Origin: Acidobacteriota bacterium
GTDB taxonomy: Bacteria; Acidobacteriota; Terriglobia; Terriglobales; Acidobacteriaceae
Direction: 5' to 3'
Length of the DNA stretch: 64,000 bases
NCBI GenBank assembly: GCA_003010405.1
Contig: PJLO01000005.1
Coordinates: forward strand, 181,810 to 245,809
Within the stretch, counting starts at the first letter, position 1. Every line of letters starts with the position of its first letter. This document shows, piece after piece, positions 7,672 through 16,210 of the stretch. Under the pieces are notes generated by a model. The model was not told the origin of the DNA. It ran no database searches and saw only the letters and a program-made list of their open reading frames with translations. The translations under genes and the position numbers were made by a program.

Positions 7672-9222
7672 ATGTTTAAGCGAATTTTGGTCGCCAATCG
7701 CGGCGAGATCGCGGTTCGCGTGATTCGTGCCTGTCGAGAGATGGGCATCGAATCGGTTGCAGTTTATTCCGACGTAGACCGGCGTGCGCTCCATGTGCGC
7801 ATGGCCGATTTTTGTGAATATCTCGGCCCGGCCCAAGCCTCCGAGTCCTATCTAAACGTGCCGAAGATTCTCGAGGCGGCACGTCGGAGCGGAGCGGAAG
7901 CAATTCACCCGGGTTACGGGTTCCTTTCGGAAAACGCCGGTTTTGCGCGTGCGTGCCGGGAGGCCGGAATCGTTTTTATCGGCCCCTCGCCGGAGTCGAT
8001 GGAGATGATGGGCTCCAAGATCAAGGCGCGCCAGCAGATGAAAAAGGCCGAAGTGCCTTTTGTCCCCGGAACCGATCACGGTATGAAGAGCGTCGAGGAA
8101 GCTCTGAGCGTTGCCGAATCTATTGGCTATCCTGTGATGCTTAAAGCCTCGGCCGGTGGCGGCGGCAAAGGCATGAGACTGGTGAGCAGTTCCGCGGAAC
8201 TGGCCAGCGCCTTTGAAGCCGCAACGAGTGAGGCTCAGCGCGCTTTTGGCGACCCTGAGGTTTATATCGAGAAATTCATTCAAAATCCGCGTCACGTTGA
8301 GATGCAGATTTTCGGCGATACGCATGGCAATGTCATCTATCTCGCCGAACGCGAGTGCAGTGTGCAGCGCCGTCACCAAAAGGTTCTCGAAGAGGCTCCC
8401 TGTTCTTTCGTTGATCCCGATATGCGCCGACGAATGGGTGAGGTAGCCGTAAAGGTTGGTAAGACCGCCAACTACTCTAATGCCGGCACCGTTGAATTCC
8501 TTGTCGATTCCGAGAAAAACTTCTACTTCCTTGAGATGAACACCCGACTCCAGGTTGAGCATCCGGTCACGGAAATGGTCACCGGAATCGACCTTGTGCA
8601 GTTGCAAATTCGTGTAGCCGCCGGTGAACCGCTGCCAATCAAGCAGCAGGACATTGTTTTGCGCGGACACTCGATCGAACTTCGCGTCTATGCGGAAGAC
8701 CCGGACAACAACTTCTTCCCATCGCCGGGACGTATTACCCGTCTGATCGCGCCCTCCGGGCCGGGAATCCGCCGTGATACCGGCGTGTACGAAGGCTGGG
8801 TTGTGCCGCTTGATTACGACCCGCTCCTCGCAAAACTGATCGCCTATGGCGAGAACCGCACGCAGGTTATTAATCGCCTGCGCCGCGCACTTCTCGAATA
8901 CTTCATCGGGGGCATTAAAACCAATATCTCGCTCTTCCGCCGGATCCTCCTTGATCCGGATTTCCAGGCCGGACGGGTCGATACCGGTTTCCTTGATCGC
9001 CTTCTGAATGAACCTGCTGTTGCTGATGAGCGCACGGCTCGCCGAGTTCCGATTGTTGCACTGGCCGCGGCAATTTTTGCGCAGCAACCGCCGCCCGGAG
9101 CGCAGCCAGCCCGCAATCTGGACGGATTACATGCGGCTCAAACTGCTACTGTTCTGCATAGTAGCGCCAACAGGCGGAGCGGTTGGAAAGCCGCTGCACT
9201 CTCCGAGGGGGTCGGCAGATGA
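7672..9222 (+). CDS. accC: Biotin carboxylase subunit of acetyl/acyl-CoA carboxylase
   Basis: This enzyme carboxylates biotin on its carrier using ATP and bicarbonate, the first half-reaction of acyl-CoA carboxylases. The 516-residue product starts MFKRILVANRGEIAVRVIRA. It has the ATP-grasp glycine loop KASAGGGGKGMR, the catalytic EMNTRLQVEHPVTE motif and the C-terminal biotin-carboxylase domain. A typical AccC has about 450 residues; here about 60 extra, Ala/Arg-rich residues follow the core. The stop codon overlaps the next start (ATGA at 9219-9222), so the biotinyl subunit is translationally coupled. The extension suggests an acyl- or propionyl-CoA carboxylase alpha chain split in two. Confidence 0.92.
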   Translation: MFKRILVANRGEIAVRVIRACREMGIESVAVYSDVDRRALHVRMADFCEYLGPAQASESYLNVPKILEAARRSGAEAIHPGYGFLSENAGFARACREAGIVFIGPSPESMEMMGSKIKARQQMKKAEVPFVPGTDHGMKSVEEALSVAESIGYPVMLKASAGGGGKGMRLVSSSAELASAFEAATSEAQRAFGDPEVYIEKFIQNPRHVEMQIFGDTHGNVIYLAERECSVQRRHQKVLEEAPCSFVDPDMRRRMGEVAVKVGKTANYSNAGTVEFLVDSEKNFYFLEMNTRLQVEHPVTEMVTGIDLVQLQIRVAAGEPLPIKQQDIVLRGHSIELRVYAEDPDNNFFPSPGRITRLIAPSGPGIRRDTGVYEGWVVPLDYDPLLAKLIAYGENRTQVINRLRRALLEYFIGGIKTNISLFRRILLDPDFQAGRVDTGFLDRLLNEPAVADERTARRVPIVALAAAIFAQQPPPGAQPARNLDGLHAAQTATVLHSSANRRSGWKAAALSEGVGR

Positions 9223-9716
9223 AATACGAAGTACTAGTCGATGGTCACCTGCACGAGGTCGAACTTGAGCGTGCCGAAAACGGATACCAGTGCAAGGTCG
9301 ACCACGAGCTTTTCGACCTTAACGTCGTCATGACTGCCCGTGACGTGCTCTCCATCGTCCACCAGGGCCGCCAATACGAAGCCAAGCGCGAATATTCACT
9401 TCAGAGAGAAACTCACATAATCGTAGGTTCTGAACGTTTCGGCACCGAGGTCCGCGATCCCCGCTCCCTTCGCAGCCGCACCGTTACCACAGCCGCAGCG
9501 GGTCCTGCGAAAATCACGGCTCCCATGCCGGGAAGAATCGTTCGTGTCATTGCTGCCGAGGGCGATGACGTCGAAATCGGACAGGGTCTCGTGGTTGTGG
9601 AAGCTATGAAAATGCAGAATGAAATTAAGTCCACAAAGAAGGGCAAGGTGACGAACCTGGCCGTCCAGGAAGGCGTTGCCGTCAACGCGGGAGACTTACT
9701 GGCAGTAGTCGAATAA
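9219..9716 (+). CDS. Biotinyl (BCCP-type) carrier subunit with BT-like N-terminal domain
   Basis: This is the carrier protein that takes biotin from the carboxylase to the transferase. ATG 9219 overlaps the accC stop by four bases, with a GAGGGG box just upstream; an in-frame start at 9183 lies inside accC and is less likely. It has 165 residues. The C-terminal lipoyl/biotinyl domain carries EAMKM, with the biotinylated lysine at residue 131, and the APMPGRI entry motif. The N-terminal 60-90 residues (MKYEVLVDGHLHEVEL) resemble the BT region of propionyl-CoA carboxylase alpha chains. No carboxyltransferase gene is seen in the window. Confidence 0.88.
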   Translation: MKYEVLVDGHLHEVELERAENGYQCKVDHELFDLNVVMTARDVLSIVHQGRQYEAKREYSLQRETHIIVGSERFGTEVRDPRSLRSRTVTTAAAGPAKITAPMPGRIVRVIAAEGDDVEIGQGLVVVEAMKMQNEIKSTKKGKVTNLAVQEGVAVNAGDLLAVVE

Positions 9717-9731
9717 AGTTCAATTTTCCCG

Positions 9732-9808
9732 GCGCAGCCTTGAGCTGCGCTCTGGACTGTTGAACAAAGTACCCAGAAAGCTCTCGTATTTACGAGGGCT
9801 TTGTTTAT
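9732..9808 (+). terminator. Double hairpin terminator after the carboxylase genes
   Basis: The first stem pairs GCGCAGC (9732-9738) with GCTGCGC (9744-9750). The second pairs AAAGCTCTCGT (9777-9787) with ACGAGGGCTTT (9792-9802), with one G-U pair, and is followed by GTTTATTC. The second hairpin reads as a good terminator on the plus strand and could act in both directions. Confidence 0.65.
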
Positions 9809-9894
9809 TCAGAGTTCATGCTGAAAAAAGTGAGGACAGCGGCTGTAGCCTGGTGACGCCCCTCATAAATTGAAGAGCCACGCGTCTTCGGGGC

Positions 9895-10425
9895 TCACGA
9901 CGGGCGAGGCTGGGATTTGGCTGTGTAGGCGAAAACGAAGAAAACGGTTTCGTTGAATTTGAATTCCGCCACTTTGTTCATGCCCATCTTTTTATGAGCT
10001 CGTAACGATGAATCGTTATCGCCTCGGATAAAGAGCACGCCCTGGCGGCCAGGCTCTTCTTCCAGCAGCCGCTCGAACATGAGTTTGGCCAAGCCTTTAC
10101 CGCGTTCCTGCTTGCTGACGCAGATTGGTCCGTAGATGTAGGCATCGGACTCGGCATGGGGATAGGCCTGGAGCATCTCTTCAAGTATGGGGACGGGTTG
10201 CTTCTTATGCACTGCGAGTGAAGTCGTCAGCAGGAATCCGACAACTTTGTCATCGCGGCATGCCACAATCTGGGGCATGTCTTCCATCATTTCTTCGACC
10301 TGATGAGGCTCCAATTTGGTGGCCAGCGTGCCACCTTGCGCAATCTGATTCGCTTTCTGAAGTTCTACGATGCCGTGCACATCTTCTTTCGACGCGATGC
10401 GGACCACAATTCGACTTTCTCTCAT
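9895..10425 (-). CDS. GNAT-family N-acetyltransferase
   Basis: This is a predicted acetyl-CoA-dependent N-acetyltransferase of 176 residues; the substrate is unknown. The acetyl-CoA binding motif A is seen as ICVSKQERGKGLAKLMFERL (Q-x-x-G-x-G/A type), followed by the motif B region FIRGDNDSSLRAHKKMGM. ATG 10425 is chosen because an AGGGA box lies about 8 bp upstream; an ATG six codons earlier (10443) has no such box. It is a lone gene between the carboxylase genes and the minus-strand periplasmic-protein set. Confidence 0.8.
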   Translation of the reverse strand: MRESRIVVRIASKEDVHGIVELQKANQIAQGGTLATKLEPHQVEEMMEDMPQIVACRDDKVVGFLLTTSLAVHKKQPVPILEEMLQAYPHAESDAYIYGPICVSKQERGKGLAKLMFERLLEEEPGRQGVLFIRGDNDSSLRAHKKMGMNKVAEFKFNETVFFVFAYTAKSQPRPS

Positions 10426-10521
10426 GCTCGCTGTCCCTGTCATGGACCAGATATTAGTGCGCTTGAGGGTTTGCGATCAATAGACTGCGTGCGACTAGTC
10501 AGGAACCTTTTTGTGGCTACG

Positions 10522-10552
10522 GCAAAGCAAAACGCCCAGCCGGAGCCGGGCG
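10522..10552 (-). terminator. Terminator after the SurA-like gene
   Basis: On the minus strand a GC-rich hairpin (CGCCC ... GGGCG, 10552-10533) is followed by TTTTGCTTTG (10532-10522). It lies 21 bp after the stop of the SurA-like gene. Confidence 0.65.
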
Positions 10553-10572
10553 CAGATGATTGCGAGAGATAT

Positions 10573-11631
10573 CTACTGTCCGTTGTTTTTCAGAATCTCG
10601 TTGGCAAGATAGTTTTCAATTGAAGCGCTGTTGTGCAGGGACTCGTAGTACGCAGCCTTCAGCAGTTGTTCCCGGCGGTCGCGCAGTTGTTCGCTAATCG
10701 CCTTTTGTACTTGGGGATCGTTCAGCTCGCGCTGTCCTGCGGGCTCTTTCGAGATGAGCTTGAGGATACGGAAGCCGAACAACCGGGTTCCCCCGCCGTC
10801 TGCCGCCGGAAGTGGCGGAGTGATCTGCCCTGGTTTGAGGCGGCTGATAGCTTCATAGGCCTGCTTGTCGTTTTGTAGCGAATTTTCAGCAATGAAGCCG
10901 AGGTCGCCACCGGTTGCGGCGGTGTCAGGATGTTCGCTGTAATTCTTTGCAAGGGTGGCAAAGTCCTCGCCTCTCTCCAAACTGTTCAGCAGCATCAAAA
11001 CTTTCTTTTTCGCCTCAGCCTCATTCTGTGCTTTGTCGTTCTTCAGGTTGTGGACTTGCGGGTTGGGCTGGGTTGTAACCAGAATCTGCGCCAGATGATA
11101 TTGCGGCGCGATCAGGTTGAATTCCGCCTTGTGCTGGTTATAGAAGTTTGAGATGTCGCTGTCGCTGATGTTGACCTTCGACGTGATCTCTTTCTTCAGC
11201 ACCTTCTCAACGGTAATGGAGCGGCGCAGGTCGCGTTTGAAATCGTCCAAGGTAATGCCGCGTTCCTTCATCCGCCGGTCAAATTCTTCTTTTGTGAACG
11301 GCGCCTGGATTTCGGCAAGCTTGGTGTCCACCTCTTCATCAGTCGCCATCAACCCCAGCTTTTCTGCCTGTTTCATCAGAATTTCATTGTCAATCAGTTC
11401 ACGCAATATGCTCAGGCGCAAGCTCTGCGCTTGTTCATTCGAAGGCGGCTGCTGTCCTTCCGTCTGATGGCGATAATATTTCTCGACCTCGCTGCGCATG
11501 ATCTTGTGTTTGTTGACCCGGGCCAGCACATCACCGTCGTCCTGCCGTCCTTTGCATCCCGCAGCGAAGAACAGAACCAGCGTGCAAGCCGCGCCCAGCG
11601 CCAAGCCCGATACGTGTATTTTGCGATTCAA
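10573..11631 (-). CDS. SurA/PpiC-type peptidyl-prolyl isomerase lipoprotein
   Basis: This is a predicted envelope foldase. TTG 11631 is preferred because a GGAGG box sits about 8 bp upstream and the resulting protein begins with a perfect lipoprotein signal ending FFAAGC (Cys26). A GTG 12 codons upstream (11667) would add a polar stretch before the signal. The 352-residue protein has a SurA N-terminal helical domain (about 35-165). One parvulin PpiC domain follows (about 175-300), with YHLAQILVT, a GGDLGFI loop and a closing GFRILKL strand. It probably assists outer-membrane protein folding. It is followed on the same strand by a GNAT gene but preceded by a DsbA-like lipoprotein gene 72 bp away. 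Confidence 0.85.
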   Translation of the reverse strand: MNRKIHVSGLALGAACTLVLFFAAGCKGRQDDGDVLARVNKHKIMRSEVEKYYRHQTEGQQPPSNEQAQSLRLSILRELIDNEILMKQAEKLGLMATDEEVDTKLAEIQAPFTKEEFDRRMKERGITLDDFKRDLRRSITVEKVLKKEITSKVNISDSDISNFYNQHKAEFNLIAPQYHLAQILVTTQPNPQVHNLKNDKAQNEAEAKKKVLMLLNSLERGEDFATLAKNYSEHPDTAATGGDLGFIAENSLQNDKQAYEAISRLKPGQITPPLPAADGGGTRLFGFRILKLISKEPAGQRELNDPQVQKAISEQLRDRREQLLKAAYYESLHNSASIENYLANEILKNNGQ

Positions 11632-11703
11632 TAGAGATTCCTCCAGCTCTGCAAAGGCGCAACTCACCCAGCCCCGGCGCGAGCTTCCTTGTGCAACTCA
11701 AAC

Positions 11704-12624
11704 TTACATGGATTTCTTTTGGGATGGCGCAGAGCCTTTTGCCGAAGGCTCTGCGCCTACACTCTTCAGTTCCTTGTCCAATATCAACTTCAGTTCAGTC
11801 GCGGGTATTGCGCCGTCCAGTTTCATTCCATTGATGAATAGCACTGGAGTGGATTCCACTCCCACGCTCTCCGCTTCCTTTACGCTGGCGCTCAGGTTGG
11901 TTTTCGACTGCTCTTTCACGCAGCTCTCCAGAGCTGCCGTATTCGTCGAATGGCGCCTGCCTATGTCCAGCGTGATGCGGTCTACCTCGGCTACTTGAGC
12001 GCTAACGGCGCGTTGCTCGCCTTGGATCTGTTTTGGATTGGCATGCACGAAGTCGGCAAACTCCCAGTATGCGTCATCGTTCTGCTTTGCCAGGCACCCC
12101 GAGTCAATCGCTGCGCGCTCGGCCCAAGGATGAATCTGAACCAGCGGGAAATCCTTATATACAACCCGGATCCGGTCGCCGTAGCTCTTCAGTACCTCTT
12201 TCAGAGTCTCGTGGACGCGTGAGCAGTATGGGCACTGGAAATCGTCATAGACCACAACCGAAACCCTTGCATTCTTATTGCCGCGAACCGGTCTCCCCTG
12301 CTGGTTGATCTTCGCCATCACTTCCGCCAGTGGGTCGCGCGTCAGGTCCATCTTCACGAGTGAAATCAGAGTCTTTCCGTCCTTGCTCAGCAGCAGCTCA
12401 CGTTTCTGCGACTGTCCATTGAAGGAAAGATTCAGCGTCAGCTGATCAAAAGCGGGAAATTCTGTGCTCGGCTTCCGTTCGCCTATGCTCACGTTCACGA
12501 ATGCCGGCAGGTTGAAGGTGGCGCGAACCTGCCGCTCAATTTTTCGATCCAGTTCCGCGCTAATCGGGCTCTGGGCCTTGCAACCGATTGCCAACAATAA
12601 CAAACACAGAAATATACGGCGCAT
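11704..12624 (-). CDS. DsbA-like thioredoxin-fold lipoprotein (CPYC)
   Basis: This is a predicted thiol-disulfide oxidoreductase in the periplasm. ATG 12624 gives 306 residues with a lipobox LLAIGC (Cys15) and a GGGGA box upstream. An N-terminal domain of about 95 residues precedes the DsbA-type domain. The redox motif CPYC is at 131-134 in YDDFQCPYCSRVH, and the cis-proline region is VGVESTPVLFINGMKLDG. The architecture resembles DsbG/BdbD-like proteins. It lies just upstream of the SurA-like foldase on the same strand, so the two may be co-expressed. The last codons contain a perfect inverted repeat. Confidence 0.87.
   Translation of the reverse strand: MRRIFLCLLLLAIGCKAQSPISAELDRKIERQVRATFNLPAFVNVSIGERKPSTEFPAFDQLTLNLSFNGQSQKRELLLSKDGKTLISLVKMDLTRDPLAEVMAKINQQGRPVRGNKNARVSVVVYDDFQCPYCSRVHETLKEVLKSYGDRIRVVYKDFPLVQIHPWAERAAIDSGCLAKQNDDAYWEFADFVHANPKQIQGEQRAVSAQVAEVDRITLDIGRRHSTNTAALESCVKEQSKTNLSASVKEAESVGVESTPVLFINGMKLDGAIPATELKLILDKELKSVGAEPSAKGSAPSQKKSM
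11727..11756. repeat. Perfect 10-bp inverted repeat in the 3' end of the DsbA-like gene
   Basis: GCGCAGAGCC (11727-11736) and GGCTCTGCGC (11747-11756) flank a 10-base loop inside the final 55 bp of the coding region. On the minus strand it is followed by an A-rich rather than T-rich stretch, so it is not a standard terminator for the host gene. Confidence 0.5.
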
Positions 12625-12727
12625 AAGCCATTCCCCGACCGTTTTCAGATTCCGTTCCATTGAAATTGAATTATCTCATGGGCAGATTCCCCTGTAGTTT
12701 CAGCGGCGGGCGCGTGCTTCAAATAGC

Positions 12728-12750
12728 GAAGCCGCACAAAGGCGGCTTTC
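12728..12750 (-). terminator. Hairpin after larE
   Basis: On the minus strand AAGCCGC pairs with GCGGCTT around a short loop, followed by CGCTATTTG. It lies about 40 bp after the larE stop. The T-run is weak. Confidence 0.4.
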
Positions 12751-12789
12751 GTGTCTGGAGTATCCATTCTTCCGTTTTGTCTCCGCGTG

Positions 12790-13641
12790 CTACTTCAAAC
12801 TGTCCACCGCCAGCACCGCGTTCATTGACCCCGAGCGGAACCCTTCCACGTCCAGCGTCACGTACTTGAAACCGCACGCCTTGATCTCCGCGCTCATCCG
12901 CGCAAACATTTCCAGCGACAGTGCCCGCTCCATCTCGTCGCGCGCAATTTCGATGCGTGCAATATCGCCGTGGTGCCGCAGGCGGAACTGACGGAAACCC
13001 ATTCCGCGCAGTGCGTCTTCTCCGCGCTCCACCTGCTCCAGGGCTTCGCGCGTGACCTTGCGGCCATACTCAATCCGCGAGGACAAGCAGGCCGACGCCG
13101 GTTTATCCCAAACTCGCAATCCTGCCTCGGCAGCCAGCGCGCGGATATCCGCCTTGGTCAGTCCCGCTTCCAGCAGAGGAGCCGCAACTCCGTGTTTTGA
13201 AGCCGCCTTTTGTCCCGGACGCCAGTCTCCCTGGTCGTCCAGGTTTACACCGTAGGCGACCGCCGCCCAGCCATTGTCGGCAGCGAAGCGTTCCATCATT
13301 CCGAACAGCTCATCCTTGCAGTGGAAGCATCGCATCGAGTCATTGCGCTGATAGTCGGCGTTCTCCAGTTCATCCGTACGCACTATTTCCAGAGGAATCC
13401 CGCACTCCTCGGCAAATATCACGGCGTCGCGCATTTGCGCCCGTGCCAGCGAAGGCGAATCCGCCATTACCGCCAGCATATTGCTGCCTAGAATTTCGTG
13501 CGCCGCCCACGCCAGGTAAGCCGAATCCACTCCGCCCGAATAAGCTATAAGCACCCGCCCAAGTTCCCGCAGCCGAGCATACAGACCCTCGCGCTTGGCA
13601 GCCAGTTCGGAATTAACGGGAACTCCCCCAATGTTGTTCAT
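12790..13641 (-). CDS. larE: ATP-dependent sacrificial sulfur transferase LarE
   Basis: LarE-type proteins donate sulfur to a pyridinium precursor of the nickel-pincer cofactor, often losing the sulfur of a cysteine. The 283-residue product has the PP-loop ATP-binding motif SGGVDS at 35-40, RCFHCKDELF, and the family motif KPASACLSSRIEYGRKV. The cysteine in CLSSR aligns in position with the sacrificial cysteine described in this family. LarB, LarC or a racemase are not seen nearby, so the nickel cofactor role is inferred from family membership. A generic PP-loop sulfurtransferase is the alternative. Confidence 0.82.
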   Translation of the reverse strand: MNNIGGVPVNSELAAKREGLYARLRELGRVLIAYSGGVDSAYLAWAAHEILGSNMLAVMADSPSLARAQMRDAVIFAEECGIPLEIVRTDELENADYQRNDSMRCFHCKDELFGMMERFAADNGWAAVAYGVNLDDQGDWRPGQKAASKHGVAAPLLEAGLTKADIRALAAEAGLRVWDKPASACLSSRIEYGRKVTREALEQVERGEDALRGMGFRQFRLRHHGDIARIEIARDEMERALSLEMFARMSAEIKACGFKYVTLDVEGFRSGSMNAVLAVDSLK

Positions 13642-13774
13642 ATTTCTATTTTACTCATCGAGAAGACCGCAGATTATAGAGAGCCGTCTGGCGGTATTGA
13701 GCGACGTGGTTTGTTCGCGCCAATTGTCGCAAGACTCTGGAATTGCATCAGCTTTTCGCGTAGATTGTGATCGC

Positions 13775-14897
13775 ATGAGCACCCCTCGTAATTTAATCCT
13801 GACTTTGATCTTTATTTGTTTTGCTTTAGTGACTTCAAGCAGCGCGTCGCAACAACAAGGCTGCGAGGACCCGTGCGGGAAACCGACCGCGTGGCAAGAC
13901 TTCAATAGTTTTACGCTAAAGGTAAGCCTCTCCGGGCCAGGCCGCGTACTCGCACTGGCAGGGGCAATTCGACAACAAATCCAACGATATTCGGATCGAT
14001 GTCGAACAGTCAGTGCCTGACAGGGTTGTCGTGGGAAAGATCCTGATGATTGGCGGTCGTGTTATGGCGATCAAAGGACCGATCGCAGAGGCAGGCTATG
14101 AAATCGACGCGCTGGATGCGGCAGCTTTACAGTTGCAGCTGGTGATGAAACTGCTTGGCCGCGCTCTCCCGGATGGACCTGCTTCGGTAAAGTCCGCACA
14201 AAGTATCGACTTCGCTGACAGCAAGACTGGAGTTGAGATTGCAACCCTAAGTGCGGGAGGGATGATTCAACCACCTTGGCACATCATTGGCGAACTCAAG
14301 CGTCTTCCAACTGATGGCATTCAATACACGCTGACACTCACATCGAGGAGCGGAGACGAAGCTAGCAAGGGACAACATGAGAGCATCGTCATGTTTGCCG
14401 GAACTCTTTTCAACAGCGCCAATACAAGGATTGACGACCAGTTGAGTTTAGAGAAGTGGAATGTATTCGAGGTTGGACCTCAATCCCGCAAGCAGCAGGG
14501 CGCCACTGTTATAGACTTCGGCGCGGCTCCAACGTCCATGACATACAAGACAGTCGCTGATGTTCGCAAGCAGATCGAGGCTGACAAGTATGCTGGTAAA
14601 GCTGACCCTGCGAAGGATTTCACCGGGTTCTGGAAAGAGAAGTGTGACGATCCTTTTGGTTTGCAGATCAAGCATTTTGGTACAGACGGAAAGTATTCTA
14701 TTGTCTTCTGTGGTCCCGGCGGATGCGGCGATCCTGAAAAGGACGGACGCAAAACATTCATAACGAAGGATCCGCACTTTCAAGTAATCAGCGAGGATGA
14801 ACTCAAGGAGCAGAGCACGGATGGCTGGAAGACCTATCGTCGCTGCACCAAGGACACTCATCCTGTGTTGAAGTACGATGACAAAAAGGAACCCTGA
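13775..14897 (+). pseudogene. Secreted protein of unknown function, split by a frameshift
   Basis: The first segment starts at ATG 13775 and encodes a signal peptide (MSTPRNLILTLIFICFALV) plus GCEDPCGKPTAWQDF. The body continues in another frame: from about 13926 it reads AAYSHWQGQFDNKSNDIRID and runs openly to the stop at 14897. The shift lies between about 13926 and 13950 and equals one extra base (or two lost). The mature part is about 310 residues and ends in a Cys-containing domain with DFTGFWKEKCDDPFG. I do not recognise the family. It is either a real pseudogene or a sequencing error. The clean body frame suggests a recent event. Confidence 0.6.
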
Positions 14898-15259
14898 TAC
14901 CTATTCATCTGTCCAACAATTCTGAATGGGGCATCGACGTGCGTTCAGCAGGCTCTAAAGCAAAAGCTTTCCTGAGCTGTCGTCACTTAGGCCTACGTCG
15001 AACATCACCGCTGCTTACACGATTTCCTGCGACAATCTCTGGCCGAGAGGAGGGCAGGGCTAATGGCATTGAACGAATCGGCAAGGGGCAGCTGACCAAA
15101 TAAGGCGGGAGATCATCAAGCGCTCGGCACACCCAGGTAAATCTGGCTTACAACCGAACAGACTTGGCGAAGTTCCACCCCGGTCGCACTCGGCCGCACT
15201 CATGGCTGGGATTCGAGCTACGCTGATGACTTACGTTCTCGACTGAATCAGGAGATACT
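14898..15259. other. Intergenic stretch with one arm of a direct repeat
   Basis: No gene can be supported here. The stretch includes 14912-14967, which is repeated in diverged form at 17840-17893. Just before the next gene an AGGAGA box lies 5 bp upstream of ATG 15260. Confidence 0.5.
14912..14967 (+). repeat. Direct repeat, left copy
   Basis: Its 3' 36 bases match 17858-17893 with four substitutions; both contain ATCGACGTGCGTT and AAAGCAAAAGC. The 5' part also aligns (TCCAAC...CTGAA) with small gaps. With the right copy it brackets the interrupted membrane gene and the IS. Confidence 0.6.
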
Positions 15260-16210
15260 ATGAGCCAACCCGGACTACCCCAGGAAGAACCCGACTTCTC
15301 CTTGGTTTTAGGCGGTCCAATCTTTCAGTTTTTCCGACGGGCACATTTAAGCGGCAGTGGGTTGGAACTGCTTCACCGCCGTATCGTCGTGATCACGCTG
15401 ATTGCGTGGCTGCCGCTCCTGATCTTGTCATCCCTGAGCGGGCACGCACTCGGTGGTAGCTGCACGGTCCCATTCCTTCACGATATCGTGACCCAGGTTC
15501 GATTCCTGATAGCATTGCCGGTGCTCATTGGCACCGAGTTGATTGTTCATGTGCTCATCCGGCCGGTGGTGCAGCAATTCGTCAAGAGCAACACTGTCGT
15601 AGCGGAAGAAAGGCCGAAATTCAACGCCGCCATTGACTCAGCGGTACGCTTGCGCAATTCCATCCCGTTAGAGTTGGGATTGCTGATTCTCGTCTTTACA
15701 ACCGGGCATTGGCTCTGGCAAAGCCGGTTTTTGTCGTTGGGCTTTTCCAGTTGGTACGCCATACTAGAGGGTGCGCATTGGCGTCTTACTCCCGCTGGGT
15801 ATTGGAACGCCTACGTCAGTATTCCCATCTTCCAGTTCATCTTGATGCGGTGGTATCTGCGGCTACTTATTTGGTCCCGATTCCTATGGCAAGTTTCGAG
15901 GCTGAACCTGCACCTCATTCCCACTCACCCCGATCGGGCGGCAGGACTGGCCTTTCTGGTCAGAAGCTCCTACGCTTTCGCGCCCATCCTTTTCGCCCAG
16001 GGTACCCTGCTCTCTGGTTTTATTGCGAACCGCGTAATATACGATGGCCGGAACCTACTGTCCTTCAAAATGGACGTAATTGGTTTTATAGGTTTCATGT
16101 TGCTGTGCGGCTTCGGCCCGCTCACCATGTTTACGCCGCAGCTCGCGAGCGCGAAACGAAAGGGGTTATTTGATTACGGATTGCTTGCTAAGGAATCTCT
16201 GAACAGGTAG
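15260..16210 (+). pseudogene. Multi-pass membrane protein, N-terminal part, interrupted by an IS
   Basis: The open frame runs 310 native residues to 16189, then enters the IS and stops at 16210 after a short foreign tail. It has at least six hydrophobic segments, for example about 42-62, 80-100, 137-152 and 185-206, plus two more near the end. An AGGAGA box precedes the start. Removing the IS and one CTAA copy joins GLLA to NRYVEQFEEKW in frame with the segment ending at 17628. The original protein would be about 397 residues. I do not recognise the family, and no catalytic motif stands out. Confidence 0.75.
16188..16191 (+). repeat. Target-site duplication CTAA, left copy
   Basis: CTAA here and at 17363-17366 flank the IS exactly. 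A 4-bp YTAR duplication is the known target preference of the IS5 subgroup. Confidence 0.85.

Noticed and set aside
7852..9087. Open frame of 411 codons on the minus strand inside accC
   Set aside because: Antisense to a clear biotin carboxylase; no ribosome site and no domain.
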